Origin: an uncultured Eubacteriales bacterium
GTDB taxonomy: Bacteria; Bacillota; Clostridia; Oscillospirales; Acutalibacteraceae
NCBI GenBank assembly: GCA_934457115.1
Contig: CAKSHI010000003.1
Coordinates: 62,001 to 126,000, forward strand
Direction of reading: 5' to 3'
Length of the DNA: 64,000 nt
The position numbers and the translations under genes were made by a program. Under the pieces are notes generated by a model that was given only the letters and a program-made list of their open reading frames with translations, was not told the DNA's origin and did not search any database. This document shows, in pieces, positions 45,473 through 55,211 of the stretch. Each line of letters opens with the position of its first letter. The stretch's first letter is position 1.

Positions 45473-46425
45473 AATATGTTTTCCAATTCATCTTTTATTA
45501 TTTCTAATATTTTGTTTTGAGCATCCTCTTTTTTACCGCTTATAGTACAACCTGCTGCAGCCTTATGACCGCCGCCGCCTAATTTTTCGCATATTTTTGA
45601 GGCATCTATTTCATCGCTTGTTCTAATTGATACCTTGAATACCTCGTTTTCTTTTTCTCTTAGGGTGACACCTATTAACACGCCCTCAATTTTTCTTGGT
45701 ATTGAGGCGAAGCCTTCAAGGTCACTTTCATCGGTTACTTGGGATTCTTTTAGCATTTCATTTGTAATAAATATAACCGCACATTTAGCGTTAAAATGAT
45801 AGCTTATTGAATTATAGACAAGCTTTTCAAGTTCCATTCTGTTTTTAGATTTAGTATCAAACATGATTTTATTAATGAAACTGTGTTCTGCCCCAAGATC
45901 AATCATTCTTGCTGCGATTTTGTGTGTTTCGGGAGTTACATTGGAATATTTAAAGCAACCCGTATCAGTTGATAATCCCGTATATATAGAATTTGCAATA
46001 TCTTTATCGATTGGTATATACATAGCGTTTATAAGCGCGTATATTATTTCGGCTGTTGCCGCTTTGGTTGAGTCTATATAAGATAAATGAGCAAAATTTT
46101 CTTTTTCGATATGATGGTCGATTTTTAAGTTGATTATTTCTTTGTATTGCTCTAGATTTTTTCCCAAGAGATTAGTACTTGCTACGTCAACGCTTATAAT
46201 AAAGTTTGGGATAAAGTCTTGGTTTAATATACCTGAAAATAGATAATCGTATTTTTTAGGGATTTCACTTGTGTTGACGACTTTAGCCATTTTGCCTATT
46301 TTTTGAAGAGCTTTGCAAAGAGCACAAGCCGAACCCAAAGTATCCCCGTCGGGATACTGGTGGGTCAAAATATAGAAACAATCGTTTTCTTTTATTCTTT
46401 CTGCTATATTACTTAAGCTCGTCAT
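45469..46425 (-). CDS. nrnA: DHH-family phosphoesterase, NrnA-like nanoRNase / pAp phosphatase
   Basis: 318-320 residues. The DHH domain includes TLTHQYPDGDTLGSACALCK-type sequence (the DGDT metal site), DVASTNLLG, the DHH motif in LKIDHHIEK, and the DHHA1 domain ends in GGGGHKAAAGC. It degrades short RNAs and 3'-phosphoadenosine-5'-phosphate. ATG 46425 is preferred over ATG 46431 because AAAGGA is only 2 nt from the latter. It overlaps rbfA by 17 nt. Confidence 0.92.
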   Translation of the reverse strand: MTSLSNIAERIKENDCFYILTHQYPDGDTLGSACALCKALQKIGKMAKVVNTSEIPKKYDYLFSGILNQDFIPNFIISVDVASTNLLGKNLEQYKEIINLKIDHHIEKENFAHLSYIDSTKAATAEIIYALINAMYIPIDKDIANSIYTGLSTDTGCFKYSNVTPETHKIAARMIDLGAEHSFINKIMFDTKSKNRMELEKLVYNSISYHFNAKCAVIFITNEMLKESQVTDESDLEGFASIPRKIEGVLIGVTLREKENEVFKVSIRTSDEIDASKICEKLGGGGHKAAAGCTISGKKEDAQNKILEIIKDELENIL

Positions 46426-46774
46426 CTTCATCGTCCTTTAGCTTATTTATGAGTTTTGAGATATTTGCGCTGTATTCTATAGAGTCTGTAGGCTTAAAGG
46501 AAATAGAGGGGATTTGTCTAAGGCTAAGCCTGTTTGCAAGCTCGTGTTTTATAAAACCTTCCCCGGATTTAAGGCCTGCTACAGCCTTTTTAGCTGCGTC
46601 AATTCCTTCCATAGCGCTTATATATACTTTGCAAAATGATAAATCTTTTGCAACATCTACCCTAACTATGCTTATAAGTGAATCTCTTACCCTAGGGTCT
46701 TTCATTTCTCTTAGTATAGCGGTAAGCTCTCTTTTTATATCTTCAGCATTTCTTTGTGCTTTATGACTAGGCAT
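46409..46774 (-). CDS. rbfA: 30S ribosome-binding factor RbfA
   Basis: 121 residues with a KH-like fold: the RNAEDIKRELTAILREMKDP start, a core strand VRVDVAKDLSFCKVYIS, and RLSLRQIPSISFKPTDSIEY. It helps mature the 16S rRNA 5' end. It sits between infB and nrnA as in most Firmicutes. Confidence 0.95.
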   Translation of the reverse strand: MPSHKAQRNAEDIKRELTAILREMKDPRVRDSLISIVRVDVAKDLSFCKVYISAMEGIDAAKKAVAGLKSGEGFIKHELANRLSLRQIPSISFKPTDSIEYSANISKLINKLKDDEDDELK

Positions 46775-46805
46775 ATTAAGCCTCCTTTGAATAAGTAATA
46801 TATGA

Positions 46806-49103
46806 TTAGTCTTCTCTATATTCTTCCATTATGAACGCTTCGAAGATATCGCCTTGCTTAATATCGTTGAATTTTTCAAGACCTATACCACATTCATAAC
46901 CTTGAGCGACTTCTTTAACGTCATCTTTGAATCTTCTTAGTGAAAGTATTGTATCTTCTGCTATAACAATACCGTCTCTTACAACTCTAATGCCGGCATT
47001 TCTTGAAATTTTTCCATTTACAACATAACTTCCTGCAATGGTGCCGACTTTACTTATTTTATAAACTTCACGGCATTCTGCTTTACCAATGACAACTTCT
47101 CTAAACTTAGGATCTCTTAATCCCTTCATAGCAAGTTCTATTTCTTCGATACAATCATAAATAATGCGATATAAACGAATGTCGACATTATTTTGTTTTG
47201 CATTTTCTTCGGCAATAGGTGTTGGACGTACATTAAAGCCTACGATTATAGCATTTGAAGCGCTTGCAAGCATAACGTCTGACTCATTGATAGCTCCAAC
47301 TCCGCCGTGGATAACATGGACTCTAACTTCTTCGTTGGTTAATCTTTCGAGAGATTGACGAACAGCTTCGACTGAACCTTGAACATCGGCTTTAATAATA
47401 ATTTTAAGCTCTTTGATTTCGCCCAATTGCATTTGGTCAAATAGGTTATCAAGAGTAACTTTAGTTGTAGAATTGAATTTTTCTTCTTTTCTCTTTTCTT
47501 TTCTCTGTTCAACTAGTTCTCTTGCAAGACGTTCATCAGATACGCAGTTAAAGACATCTCCGCCAAATGGGACATCATCAAGTCCTGTAATCTTAACAGG
47601 TGTTGACGGGCCTGCGCTTTTAACTTTTACGCCTTTGTAGTTAGACATAGCCCTTACTCTTCCTACAGTAGTTCCTGCTACGATAGTATCACCTATAGAT
47701 AGTGTACCGTTTTGCACCAATACTGTAGCGACAGGACCTTTAGATTTATCAAGTCTTGATTCAATTACAGTTCCCTTTGCAGCACGATTTGGATTAGCCC
47801 TTAAGTTCTTCATTTCTGCAATTAGAACTATCATTTCAAGGAGTTCTTTGATACCGCTTTTAGTTTTTGCGGAAACAGGTATACAAGGTACATCTCCGCC
47901 CCATTCTTCGGGAACGATTCCATATTCAGTGAGCTGTTGTTTTACTAAGTCAGGGTTAGCTCCCGGTTTATCCATCTTATTTATTGCTACTATAATTGAT
48001 ACATTTGCATCTTTTGCATGGTTTATAGCTTCTACGGTTTGAGGCATAATGCCATCATCTGCAGCAACTACCAATACGGCGATATCAGTAACTTGAGCAC
48101 CTCTTGCTCTCATTGTAGTAAATGCTTCATGGCCCGGAGTATCTAAGAATGTTATAGGCTTTCCGTCAATATTTACGCTGTAAGCACCAATATGTTGAGT
48201 AATGCCGCCGGCTTCTGTTGATGTTACGTCAGATTTCCTTATAGCATCTAGTAGGGAGGTTTTTCCATGGTCAACGTGTCCCATAACAACTACTACGGGA
48301 GCTCTTGTTACTAAATCCTCTTCCGCATCTTCGCTGTCATCTATAATTTTTTCTTCTATTGTAACTACAACTTCTTTTTCGACTTTAGCGTGAAATTCCA
48401 TTGCAACAAGACTTGCGGTATCGAAGTCGATTACATCATTAATGTTGGTCATTATGCCTAAAAGCATAAGCTTTTTAATAACTTCCGCTGCTGTAGCCTT
48501 TAATTTTAATGCAAGGTCATTGACAACTATTTCATCAGGAATAGTTATTGTAAGAGGTTTTTGCTTTCTTTGAGCAGCTATTCTTGCAAGTCTTTCAGCT
48601 TCGGTTTCCTTTTTTGCAAATTTATTTTTTCCTTTTCTTTGGGAACGTTGATTAATCTTTTGTTTGTTTTGAACGGTGTTAACATCCTTAACCTTTTCAG
48701 AAGCCATGACATAGTACTTTTCATTGTATTTTTCTATGTCAACTTGTGCAGCTCTTGTATCAATAACTCTGCCTTCTTTTCTTTTTGGAGCATTATTTTT
48801 TTGAGTGTTCGAGTTATTTTTGCTTTCTGCATTTGTTGTGGACTTTGTGTTTTTTGTGGTTTTTGGAGATTTCTTATTTGGAGATTTTTTTGATTCGGCA
48901 GGGTTCTTTTTTTGAAGATATTCTTCTAAATTATCAATACCCTTTTTTTGAGTATAGTATTCAAATATATAGTTAAGTTCTTCTTCAGTTAGAGCTGTCA
49001 TATATTTTTTTGTTTCGCCAAAACGTTCTTTAATAAGTCCTATTATTTCTTTATTAGTTACTTTTAGATCTTTAGCGATCTCATGTATTCTATATTTAAT
49101 CAT
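46806..49103 (-). CDS. infB: Translation initiation factor IF-2
   Basis: 765 residues. An IF2_N domain (about 1-55), a basic low-complexity linker rich in Lys/Asn/Ser (about 60-135), a second IF2_N (about 188-240), then the GTPase domain with VVMGHVDHGKTSLLD (about 270-284), DTPGHEAFTTMRARGA and NKMDKPGANPD, then domains II-IV. It positions fMet-tRNA on the 30S subunit and promotes subunit joining. ylxQ ends 15 nt upstream. Confidence 0.98.
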   Translation of the reverse strand: MIKYRIHEIAKDLKVTNKEIIGLIKERFGETKKYMTALTEEELNYIFEYYTQKKGIDNLEEYLQKKNPAESKKSPNKKSPKTTKNTKSTTNAESKNNSNTQKNNAPKRKEGRVIDTRAAQVDIEKYNEKYYVMASEKVKDVNTVQNKQKINQRSQRKGKNKFAKKETEAERLARIAAQRKQKPLTITIPDEIVVNDLALKLKATAAEVIKKLMLLGIMTNINDVIDFDTASLVAMEFHAKVEKEVVVTIEEKIIDDSEDAEEDLVTRAPVVVVMGHVDHGKTSLLDAIRKSDVTSTEAGGITQHIGAYSVNIDGKPITFLDTPGHEAFTTMRARGAQVTDIAVLVVAADDGIMPQTVEAINHAKDANVSIIVAINKMDKPGANPDLVKQQLTEYGIVPEEWGGDVPCIPVSAKTKSGIKELLEMIVLIAEMKNLRANPNRAAKGTVIESRLDKSKGPVATVLVQNGTLSIGDTIVAGTTVGRVRAMSNYKGVKVKSAGPSTPVKITGLDDVPFGGDVFNCVSDERLARELVEQRKEKRKEEKFNSTTKVTLDNLFDQMQLGEIKELKIIIKADVQGSVEAVRQSLERLTNEEVRVHVIHGGVGAINESDVMLASASNAIIVGFNVRPTPIAEENAKQNNVDIRLYRIIYDCIEEIELAMKGLRDPKFREVVIGKAECREVYKISKVGTIAGSYVVNGKISRNAGIRVVRDGIVIAEDTILSLRRFKDDVKEVAQGYECGIGLEKFNDIKQGDIFEAFIMEEYRED

Positions 49104-49118
49104 ATAAACTAAACCCCT

Positions 49119-49433
49119 TTATTCTTGTATTTCGCATAGCATTTGTATTTTTTTAGCAAATCCGCTGTCTTTTATACATATGATTCCGGCCTTTTTATTA
49201 AGTACTTGTTCGTAGTCACTCATAGATATATTTGTCATAAGTGTTTTAACGTTTTTTTTAGAGGCTGCATTTTCAACATCATTAATCGATCTTGTTGATA
49301 AGTCGCTTGAAAAAAGGATTAATTCAGCAGTATTTTCGAGTATGGATTCATATGTGGCATCTTTGCCAATACTTAGCTTTGCGGCCTTTTTGGCAAGACC
49401 TATAAAAGATATGATTTTAGACTTTGTTTCCAT
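49119..49433 (-). CDS. L7Ae-family ribosomal protein YlxQ
   Basis: 104 residues of the L7Ae/L30e fold. FIGLAKKAAKLSIGKDATYE is the diagnostic start, and LILFSSDLSTRSINDVENAA follows. It binds kink-turn RNA in related proteins. GAGGAGGAATTG precedes ATG 49433, and it overlaps ylxR by 17 nt. Confidence 0.9.
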   Translation of the reverse strand: METKSKIISFIGLAKKAAKLSIGKDATYESILENTAELILFSSDLSTRSINDVENAASKKNVKTLMTNISMSDYEQVLNKKAGIICIKDSGFAKKIQMLCEIQE

Positions 49434-49704
49434 TCAATTCCTCCTCTAATCGTTGATAAAATTCTTGAGGTATTTGACATGAAAACGCACGTTCAAATCT
49501 TCTGGCCTTCATTGCGGACTTTAGACAGGCGGAGTCTCTGCACAAATAAGTACCTCTACCGGGGAGCTTACCGTTTGGATCGATTATTATTTCCGAGCTC
49601 GTTGTTTCTTTTGATTGTAATTTTACCACCCTTATAAGTTGCTCTTTTGGCTTAGATTGATAACATCCTACACATCTTCTTAAGGGTATGTGTTTCTTTT
49701 GCAT
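49417..49704 (-). CDS. YlxR family (DUF448) RNA-binding protein
   Basis: About 95 residues. PLRRCVGCYQSKPKEQLIRVV and GRGTYLCRDSACLKSA mark the YlxR family, which is linked to translation and to regulation of RNase P in some Firmicutes. ATG 49704 has AAAGGCGG 6 nt upstream; an ATG at 49725 has none. Confidence 0.92.
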   Translation of the reverse strand: MQKKHIPLRRCVGCYQSKPKEQLIRVVKLQSKETTSSEIIIDPNGKLPGRGTYLCRDSACLKSAMKARRFERAFSCQIPQEFYQRLEEELNGNKV

Positions 49705-49751
49705 AATACGCCGCCTTTCTATCATTAATTTTAATCTAAATAAGAGTAAAA

Positions 49752-50999
49752 TTATTCTTCGCTTGATTCTTCTACGTCAGCTTTATTTGAAGCTTCCTCC
49801 TCAACAGTGCCGGTTTTTTCTTCAGCATTTGTTGTAATATCCTCTTTTGAAGATTCTTGTGTATCTTGATTTTCTTTGCCTTCGATTTGTTCATTAGATT
49901 GTGCTTCTTTAGAGTTTAATAAAGCTTCTTCAAACCCTCTTATATCTTCGTCAGTCAATGATTCAATAGTTTTTATATCTATTTTCATTCCTGTGATTCT
50001 CGCAGCCAAGCGTACATTTTGACCTTTATTGCCTATAGCTAATGAGAAGTGTTCACTTTGAACAACTGCAACGCAGGATTTTTCTTCACTATCTAACATA
50101 TATATATCAAGAACTTCTGCAGGGGCCAAGCAAGCCTTAACGAGATCTGCCTTGTTTGATTTATAGGCTATTACGTCTACTTTTTCTCCGCCTAATTCAT
50201 TTACAATAGAGATTATTCTATTACCTTTTGAGCCTATGCATGCTCCAACAGGGTCTACATTGAAGTCGTTGGATTTAACTACAATCTTTGTTCTAATGCC
50301 TGCATCTCTTGCTATATTTAATATTTCCACAATGCCTTCTTTTACTTCGGGGACTTCAGTCTCGATAAGTTTTCTAACAAAATCGGCATGTGTGCGGGAA
50401 ACCATGATTTTGGGTCCTCTTTCAGTTTCTCTTACATCAGAAATATAGACCTTTACGAGATCTCCCTCTTTTAGTTCATCACTTGCTATTTGTTCTGATC
50501 TTGGTAAGACAGTTTCAGCCTTGCCTATCTTTATTGTTGCATTGCCTGTTCTATCATCTATTTTTTCAACAGTAGCAGTGACTATTGTGTGATATTTATC
50601 TTGAAACTCCTGGAAGATTTGCTCTCTTTCACCGTCACGGATACCTTGTCTTATTATATTTCTTGCAGTTTGGGCTGCGATTCTTCCAAATTCTTTGGTG
50701 TTTAGAGTGACAGGAACTTTGTCTCCTATTTCGGCATATGGGTCGATGAATATAGCATCTGCAAGAGCTATTTCTTTACCTTTACATGAAACCTCTTCAA
50801 CAACTTCCTTCATTAACCTTACGTCAAAAATACCTTTTTGGCGGTCAATTTTTATTATAGCCTCGTCATTTCCATCATAGCTGTTTTTACAAGCTGTAAT
50901 AATAGCTTTTTGTATTTTTTCCAACATAAAATCTACAGGGATTCCTCTTTCGCTTTCGAGCAGCTCAAGAGACTCAAATATATCGTTCTTTTTCTTCAT
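49752..50999 (-). CDS. nusA: Transcription termination/antitermination protein NusA
   Basis: 415 residues. An N-terminal RNA-polymerase-binding domain (about 1-125), an S1 domain (about 135-200), and KH1 and KH2 (about 230-345; ACIGSKGNRI and LAIGNKGQNVRLAARITGMK). The last 65 residues are acidic low complexity (Glu/Asn/Ser). It controls pausing and termination. rimP ends 15 nt upstream. Confidence 0.97.
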   Translation of the reverse strand: MKKKNDIFESLELLESERGIPVDFMLEKIQKAIITACKNSYDGNDEAIIKIDRQKGIFDVRLMKEVVEEVSCKGKEIALADAIFIDPYAEIGDKVPVTLNTKEFGRIAAQTARNIIRQGIRDGEREQIFQEFQDKYHTIVTATVEKIDDRTGNATIKIGKAETVLPRSEQIASDELKEGDLVKVYISDVRETERGPKIMVSRTHADFVRKLIETEVPEVKEGIVEILNIARDAGIRTKIVVKSNDFNVDPVGACIGSKGNRIISIVNELGGEKVDVIAYKSNKADLVKACLAPAEVLDIYMLDSEEKSCVAVVQSEHFSLAIGNKGQNVRLAARITGMKIDIKTIESLTDEDIRGFEEALLNSKEAQSNEQIEGKENQDTQESSKEDITTNAEEKTGTVEEEASNKADVEESSEE

Positions 51000-51014
51000 C
51001 TTTTTATTCCTCCG

Positions 51015-51494
51015 TTAATTATTAAAGTCATCTAACTTTACATATACTGTATCCTTTTTTGAAAAAGACATTTCTTCATCATCATATGAAATTATTGTTA
51101 TATTACCATTACTATATTCTTTTAGTATGCCGTTTATTTCCTTTTGACCGGACTTAATGGGTCGAATAAACTTTACCATAACTTTTTGACCTATAAATTG
51201 TTCAAAATGTTCGTCTCTTGTAAGTTCACGTTCTACGCCCGGGGAGCAGACTTCCAAACAATAAGAAACATTTATTGGGTCTGCTTCATCTAACGGTTTA
51301 TCGATAGCCCTGCTCATATTTTCGCAATCTTCTATAGTTATGCCGTCCGGCTTATCTATAAATATTCTAAGATACCACATACTTCCTTCTTTTACAAAGC
51401 GTATATCCCATATTTTAAGGCCTAAATCCTTTGCGATAGGTTCAGCAATTTTCCATACGGCAGAGGTTGTGTTCATTTTTTGGTTTTTAGACAT
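51015..51494 (-). CDS. rimP: Ribosome maturation factor RimP
   Basis: About 159 residues. AEPIAKDLGLKIWDIRFVKE, LRIFIDKPDGITIEDCENMS and YCLEVCSPGVERELTRDEHF are diagnostic. It assists 30S assembly. ATG 51494 is 6 nt from AGGAG; an upstream TTG at 51512 lies ahead of that site. It opens the nusA-infB operon. Confidence 0.95.
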   Translation of the reverse strand: MSKNQKMNTTSAVWKIAEPIAKDLGLKIWDIRFVKEGSMWYLRIFIDKPDGITIEDCENMSRAIDKPLDEADPINVSYCLEVCSPGVERELTRDEHFEQFIGQKVMVKFIRPIKSGQKEINGILKEYSNGNITIISYDDEEMSFSKKDTVYVKLDDFNN

Positions 51495-51518
51495 TCTTAC
51501 ACTCCTATACAAATATAA

Positions 51519-51540
51519 AAGAGTGGGCTAACCCACTCTC
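51519..51540 (-). terminator. Hairpin with T-tract in the rimP-nusA leader (possible attenuator)
   Basis: On the minus strand GAGAGTGGG-TTAG-CCCACTCT is followed by TTTATATTTG, just before the rimP ribosome binding site. No gene lies upstream on this strand up to the operon promoter, so the hairpin lies within the operon leader. It looks like an intrinsic terminator that the operon must read through. Confidence 0.7.
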
Positions 51541-51568
51541 ATTTCACTTAAATATCGTTCTTCAATAT

Positions 51569-51597
51569 ATTTTACCACTATAATGGTATTTTTGCAA
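51569..51597 (-). promoter_or_regulatory. Promoter for the rimP-nusA-infB operon
   Basis: Minus strand TTGCAA (51592-51597), a 17-nt spacer and TAAAAT (51569-51574), about 75 nt upstream of rimP. The transcript would begin near 51562, upstream of the leader hairpin. Confidence 0.65.
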
Positions 51598-51757
51598 GGA
51601 AAATTTATTTTGATAGTAATATAATTTTATAATTAAGAGTTCTTTTAGTTAAATTTGCTTGAAAAACTCTTGGTTTTATACTACTATATAATATATATGT
51701 GATTTTTTGGGTTAAGTTTAGATTATAAATATTTATATAGTTTTAGGAGGAATGTAA

Positions 51758-52972
51758 ATGAAAATTCTTGTTATTAATGCGGGGAGTTCATCTCTTAAGT
51801 ATCAACTTATCGATATGCAAGGTGAAAAGGTTCTTGCAAAGGGAAATTGTGAACGAATAGGTATAGACGGCGGAATTGTTGGATATAAAAATATATATGG
51901 TAAAGAAAAAGAATTAAATGTTGATATGAAGAATCACACTGAAGCATTTATGCAGGTAAAGAATCTTCTTTTAGACAAAGAAGTAGGGGTTATTAAGGAC
52001 TTGAGTGAAGTATCTGCTATTGGTCATAGAATAGTACAAGGTGGGTCTCTATTTTGCAAGTCCGTTTTAATAGACGATGAAGTTATAAAAAAGATTGAAG
52101 AGCTTATACCTTTAGCACCTCTTCACAATGGGGCGCACGTGCAAGGAATAAAGGCTTGTTTTGATGTTTTTGGAAAAGATGTGCCGGAGGTTGCTGTGTT
52201 TGATACGGCATTTCACTGCACAATGCCAGAAAAGGCATATATGTATACCATACCATATGAATATTATGAGAAATATGGTATTAGAAGATATGGCTTTCAC
52301 GGTACATCTCATCGCTATGTAAGCCATAGAGCAGCAGAACTTATGGGAAAGGATATAAAGGATTTAAAGATTATTACTTGTCATTTGGGTAATGGATCAT
52401 CTATAACTGCTATTGATGGCGGCAAGGTTATTGATACAAGTATGGGACTTACTCCTTTGGATGGCTTTATCATGGGTACAAGGACCGGCGCATTGGATCC
52501 TTCAGTAGTAACCTTTATTGCGGAAAAAGAAAATATGACACCCTGCGAAATGAACGAGATGCTTAATAAAAAATCCGGGCTTTTGGGCATATCCGGGGTT
52601 TCAAGTGATGATAGAGACATAACAACTGCAGCAAAATGCGGAAATAAGAGAGCATGTTTAGCTCAAGAGATTTTTAGATACCAAGTTTTAAAATTCATTG
52701 GGAGCTATGTAGCAGCTCTTAACGGTTGCGACGCTATAGTGTTTACTGCAGGCCTTGGAGAAAATCAACCTTCGCATAGGGCGGCAATTTGCGAGAATTT
52801 ATCTTATCTTGGAGTTGAAATAGATCCAAAATTGAACGAAGCTATGATAAGAGGTAAAGAGGGCAAAATCTCTACGGAAAATTCTAAGATTGATGTTTAT
52901 GTAATACCAACCAATGAAGAGTTAGTTATTGCAAGAGATACAAAGAAAATATTTGATGAAATTAAGAAGTAA
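51758..52972 (+). CDS. ackA: Acetate kinase
   Basis: 404 residues. VINAGSSSLKYQLID, IGHRIVQGG, FDTAFHCTMP, YGFHGTSHRYVSHRAAEL and HLGNGSSITAIDGGKVIDTS are diagnostic. It makes ATP from acetyl phosphate, giving acetate, the usual route in anaerobic Firmicutes. AGGAGG precedes ATG 51758. pta is not adjacent, and neither are the DUF177-rpmF genes that often follow ackA in Clostridia. Confidence 0.97.
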   Translation: MKILVINAGSSSLKYQLIDMQGEKVLAKGNCERIGIDGGIVGYKNIYGKEKELNVDMKNHTEAFMQVKNLLLDKEVGVIKDLSEVSAIGHRIVQGGSLFCKSVLIDDEVIKKIEELIPLAPLHNGAHVQGIKACFDVFGKDVPEVAVFDTAFHCTMPEKAYMYTIPYEYYEKYGIRRYGFHGTSHRYVSHRAAELMGKDIKDLKIITCHLGNGSSITAIDGGKVIDTSMGLTPLDGFIMGTRTGALDPSVVTFIAEKENMTPCEMNEMLNKKSGLLGISGVSSDDRDITTAAKCGNKRACLAQEIFRYQVLKFIGSYVAALNGCDAIVFTAGLGENQPSHRAAICENLSYLGVEIDPKLNEAMIRGKEGKISTENSKIDVYVIPTNEELVIARDTKKIFDEIKK

Positions 52973-53110
52973 AGTTAGGTATACTTTATGTATATAAATA
53001 ATATTTTGGGCTTTAATAGATATCGAAAGTATTATGTGAATGATGGGACATAGCGGATCGTAGAATTATTAAGGTTGTAAATTAAAAAAAGTTTAAGTGG
53101 AGTGAAAATT

Positions 53111-54187
53111 GTGTTTGATAAATTAGAATTAGTGGAAAAAAGGTACGATGATATAAATAATCGTCTATATGATCCGGCTGTGGTTTCAGATCAAGAGGCT
53201 TATCGTAATCTTATGAAAGAGTTCAAGAACCTAACTCCTATAGTTGAAAAGTATAGGGAGTATAAAAAGGCGAAACAGACTGAAAAAGAATCAAAACAAA
53301 TGTTGAGTGAAGGCGGTCTTGATAAAGAGTTTAAGGAAATGGTTGAGCTTGAGCTTGACACTGCAAGAGATGATATTGCAAGGATTTCAGACGAGCTTAA
53401 GATTCTTCTTCTACCTAAGGACCCTAATGATGATAGAAATGTAATCATCGAGATAAGAGGCGGAGCCGGCGGTGAGGAGGCTGCATTGTTTTCGGGAGTA
53501 CTTTTTCGTATGTATTGTATGTATGCTGAAAAGAAAGGCTGGAAGACGGAAATTATTAACGCCAATGAAACTGAGCTTGGCGGATATAAGGAAATAAGTT
53601 TTATGGTAGACGGCGAGGGAGCATACTCAAGGCTTAAATTTGAAAGTGGTGTTCATAGAGTGCAAAGGGTTCCTGAGACTGAAACTCAAGGAAGAATACA
53701 CACCTCAACAGTTACAGTAGCAGTTTTGCCGGAAGCTGATGATGTAGAGATAGACATAAACCCTGCAGATTTACAAATTGATACCTATAGAGCCGGCGGA
53801 GCCGGCGGGCAACACGTCAATAAAACGGAGTCTGCTATTAGGATTACCCATATACCTACAGGAGTAGTAGTAGAGTGCCAGGACGAAAGAAGCCAGCATA
53901 AAAACAGAGATAAGGCAATGAAGGTTTTGAAGTCCAGACTTTTGGAGGCAAAGCAAGAGGAACATGATTCTGAAATTGCAGCACAAAGAAGGATACAAGT
54001 TGGTTCCGGCGACCGGTCTGAAAGGATTAGAACATATAACTATCCTCAAGGAAGGCTTACTGACCATAGGATTGGGTTGACACTTTATCACTTGGAAGAT
54101 AATTTAAATGGTGATATAGATGAAATTATAGATGCGCTTATAACGGCTGACAGAGCGGCAAAACTCAACAATAGTATGGAACAATAG
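53111..54187 (+). CDS. prfA: Peptide chain release factor 1
   Basis: 358 residues. FDKLELVEKRYDDINNRLYD starts the protein, EIRGGAGGEEAALFSG follows, and the GGQ motif in YRAGGAGGQHVNKTESAIRI triggers peptidyl-tRNA hydrolysis at UAA/UAG. THIPTGVVVECQDERSQHKN confirms the family. GTG 53111 has GGAG 8 nt upstream; an in-frame GTG at 53102 overlaps that site. No prmC is next to it. Confidence 0.96.
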   Translation: MFDKLELVEKRYDDINNRLYDPAVVSDQEAYRNLMKEFKNLTPIVEKYREYKKAKQTEKESKQMLSEGGLDKEFKEMVELELDTARDDIARISDELKILLLPKDPNDDRNVIIEIRGGAGGEEAALFSGVLFRMYCMYAEKKGWKTEIINANETELGGYKEISFMVDGEGAYSRLKFESGVHRVQRVPETETQGRIHTSTVTVAVLPEADDVEIDINPADLQIDTYRAGGAGGQHVNKTESAIRITHIPTGVVVECQDERSQHKNRDKAMKVLKSRLLEAKQEEHDSEIAAQRRIQVGSGDRSERIRTYNYPQGRLTDHRIGLTLYHLEDNLNGDIDEIIDALITADRAAKLNNSMEQ

Positions 54188-54200
54188 ATGGTGATTAGAC

Positions 54201-55211
54201 TTGAATACTAAAAAATTAACGATTAATCAAGTAAAAGAGGCGGGTCAAATCCTTAAAAACGGCGGACTGGTCGCAATCCCAACCGAGACAGTATATGGGC
54301 TCGCTGCAGATGCGCTAAACGGAAAGGCTGTTGCTAATATATTTAAGGCTAAGGGTCGGCCTATGGATAATCCATTGATTGTCCATATTGCAAGTTTAGA
54401 CCAGATTTGCGGTATAGTTTCATCATTCCCAACTAATGCAAAAAAGCTTGCAAAGGCATTTTGGCCGGGACCCCTTACAATTATAATGCCAAAGTCTGAT
54501 AAAATTCCTTTTGAGGTTAGTGCAGGCCTTGATACGGTGGCAGTGAGATATCCTTCGCATAAGGTCGCTCAAGAGGTGATATTGGAGTCCGGCCCTCTTG
54601 CAGCACCGTCAGCTAATTTATCAGGGAGTCCAAGTCCTACGACAGCTGAGCATGTATTAAAGGATTTAGATGGAAAAATAGATGCAGTTTTAGATGGGGG
54701 AAGTTGTGATGTGGGTCTTGAATCTACAGTTGTTACAGTAGTTACCGACCCACCAAGACTGTTAAGACCCGGCGGAATTACATTATCTCAACTTAAAGAG
54801 GTTTTAGGTGAGGTGGAAGTAGACCCTGCGGTACTTAATAAGATAGATTCTAATGAAAAAGTAAGTTCACCCGGGATGAAGTATAAACACTATGCACCAA
54901 AGGCAAAGGTTATACTTATTAAAGCATCTAAAGAAAAATATATAGATTATATAAATAAGAACTGTGATGAACATACAGCGGCATTGTGTTATGATGATGA
55001 TATTAAGAGTTTGAATTGTTTCTCTATCTCGTACGGCAGGGAGGATAACCAAATAGATCAAGCTAAAAATCTATTTGCAGCATTAAGAGAGTTTGACGAT
55101 AAGAAGGATATAAAGATAATATATGCAAGGTGTCCTAACCCGGAGGGTATAGGTATGGCAGTGTATAATAGATTGATAAGAGCAGCGGGATTTGAGATGC
55201 TTAACCTATGA
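54201..55211 (+). CDS. tsaC: L-threonylcarbamoyladenylate synthase (Sua5/TsaC type)
   Basis: 336 residues. VAIPTETVYGLAADALNGKA and FKAKGRPMDNPLIVHI are YrdC-domain motifs, followed by PGPLTIIMPKSDKIPFEVSA and ending in a Sua5 C-terminal domain (about 245-336) after SPGMKYKHYAPKAKV. It makes threonylcarbamoyl-AMP for t6A in tRNA. TTG 54201 starts 13 nt after prfA. It overlaps coaE by 4 nt. Its partner step in this window is tcdA. Confidence 0.95.
   Translation: MNTKKLTINQVKEAGQILKNGGLVAIPTETVYGLAADALNGKAVANIFKAKGRPMDNPLIVHIASLDQICGIVSSFPTNAKKLAKAFWPGPLTIIMPKSDKIPFEVSAGLDTVAVRYPSHKVAQEVILESGPLAAPSANLSGSPSPTTAEHVLKDLDGKIDAVLDGGSCDVGLESTVVTVVTDPPRLLRPGGITLSQLKEVLGEVEVDPAVLNKIDSNEKVSSPGMKYKHYAPKAKVILIKASKEKYIDYINKNCDEHTAALCYDDDIKSLNCFSISYGREDNQIDQAKNLFAALREFDDKKDIKIIYARCPNPEGIGMAVYNRLIRAAGFEMLNL

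Noticed and set aside
52973..53110. DUF177/rpmF genes expected after ackA
   Set aside because: No frame with cysteine pairs of L32 or a DUF177 pattern is present; the gap holds only AT-rich sequence and the prfA ribosome binding site.
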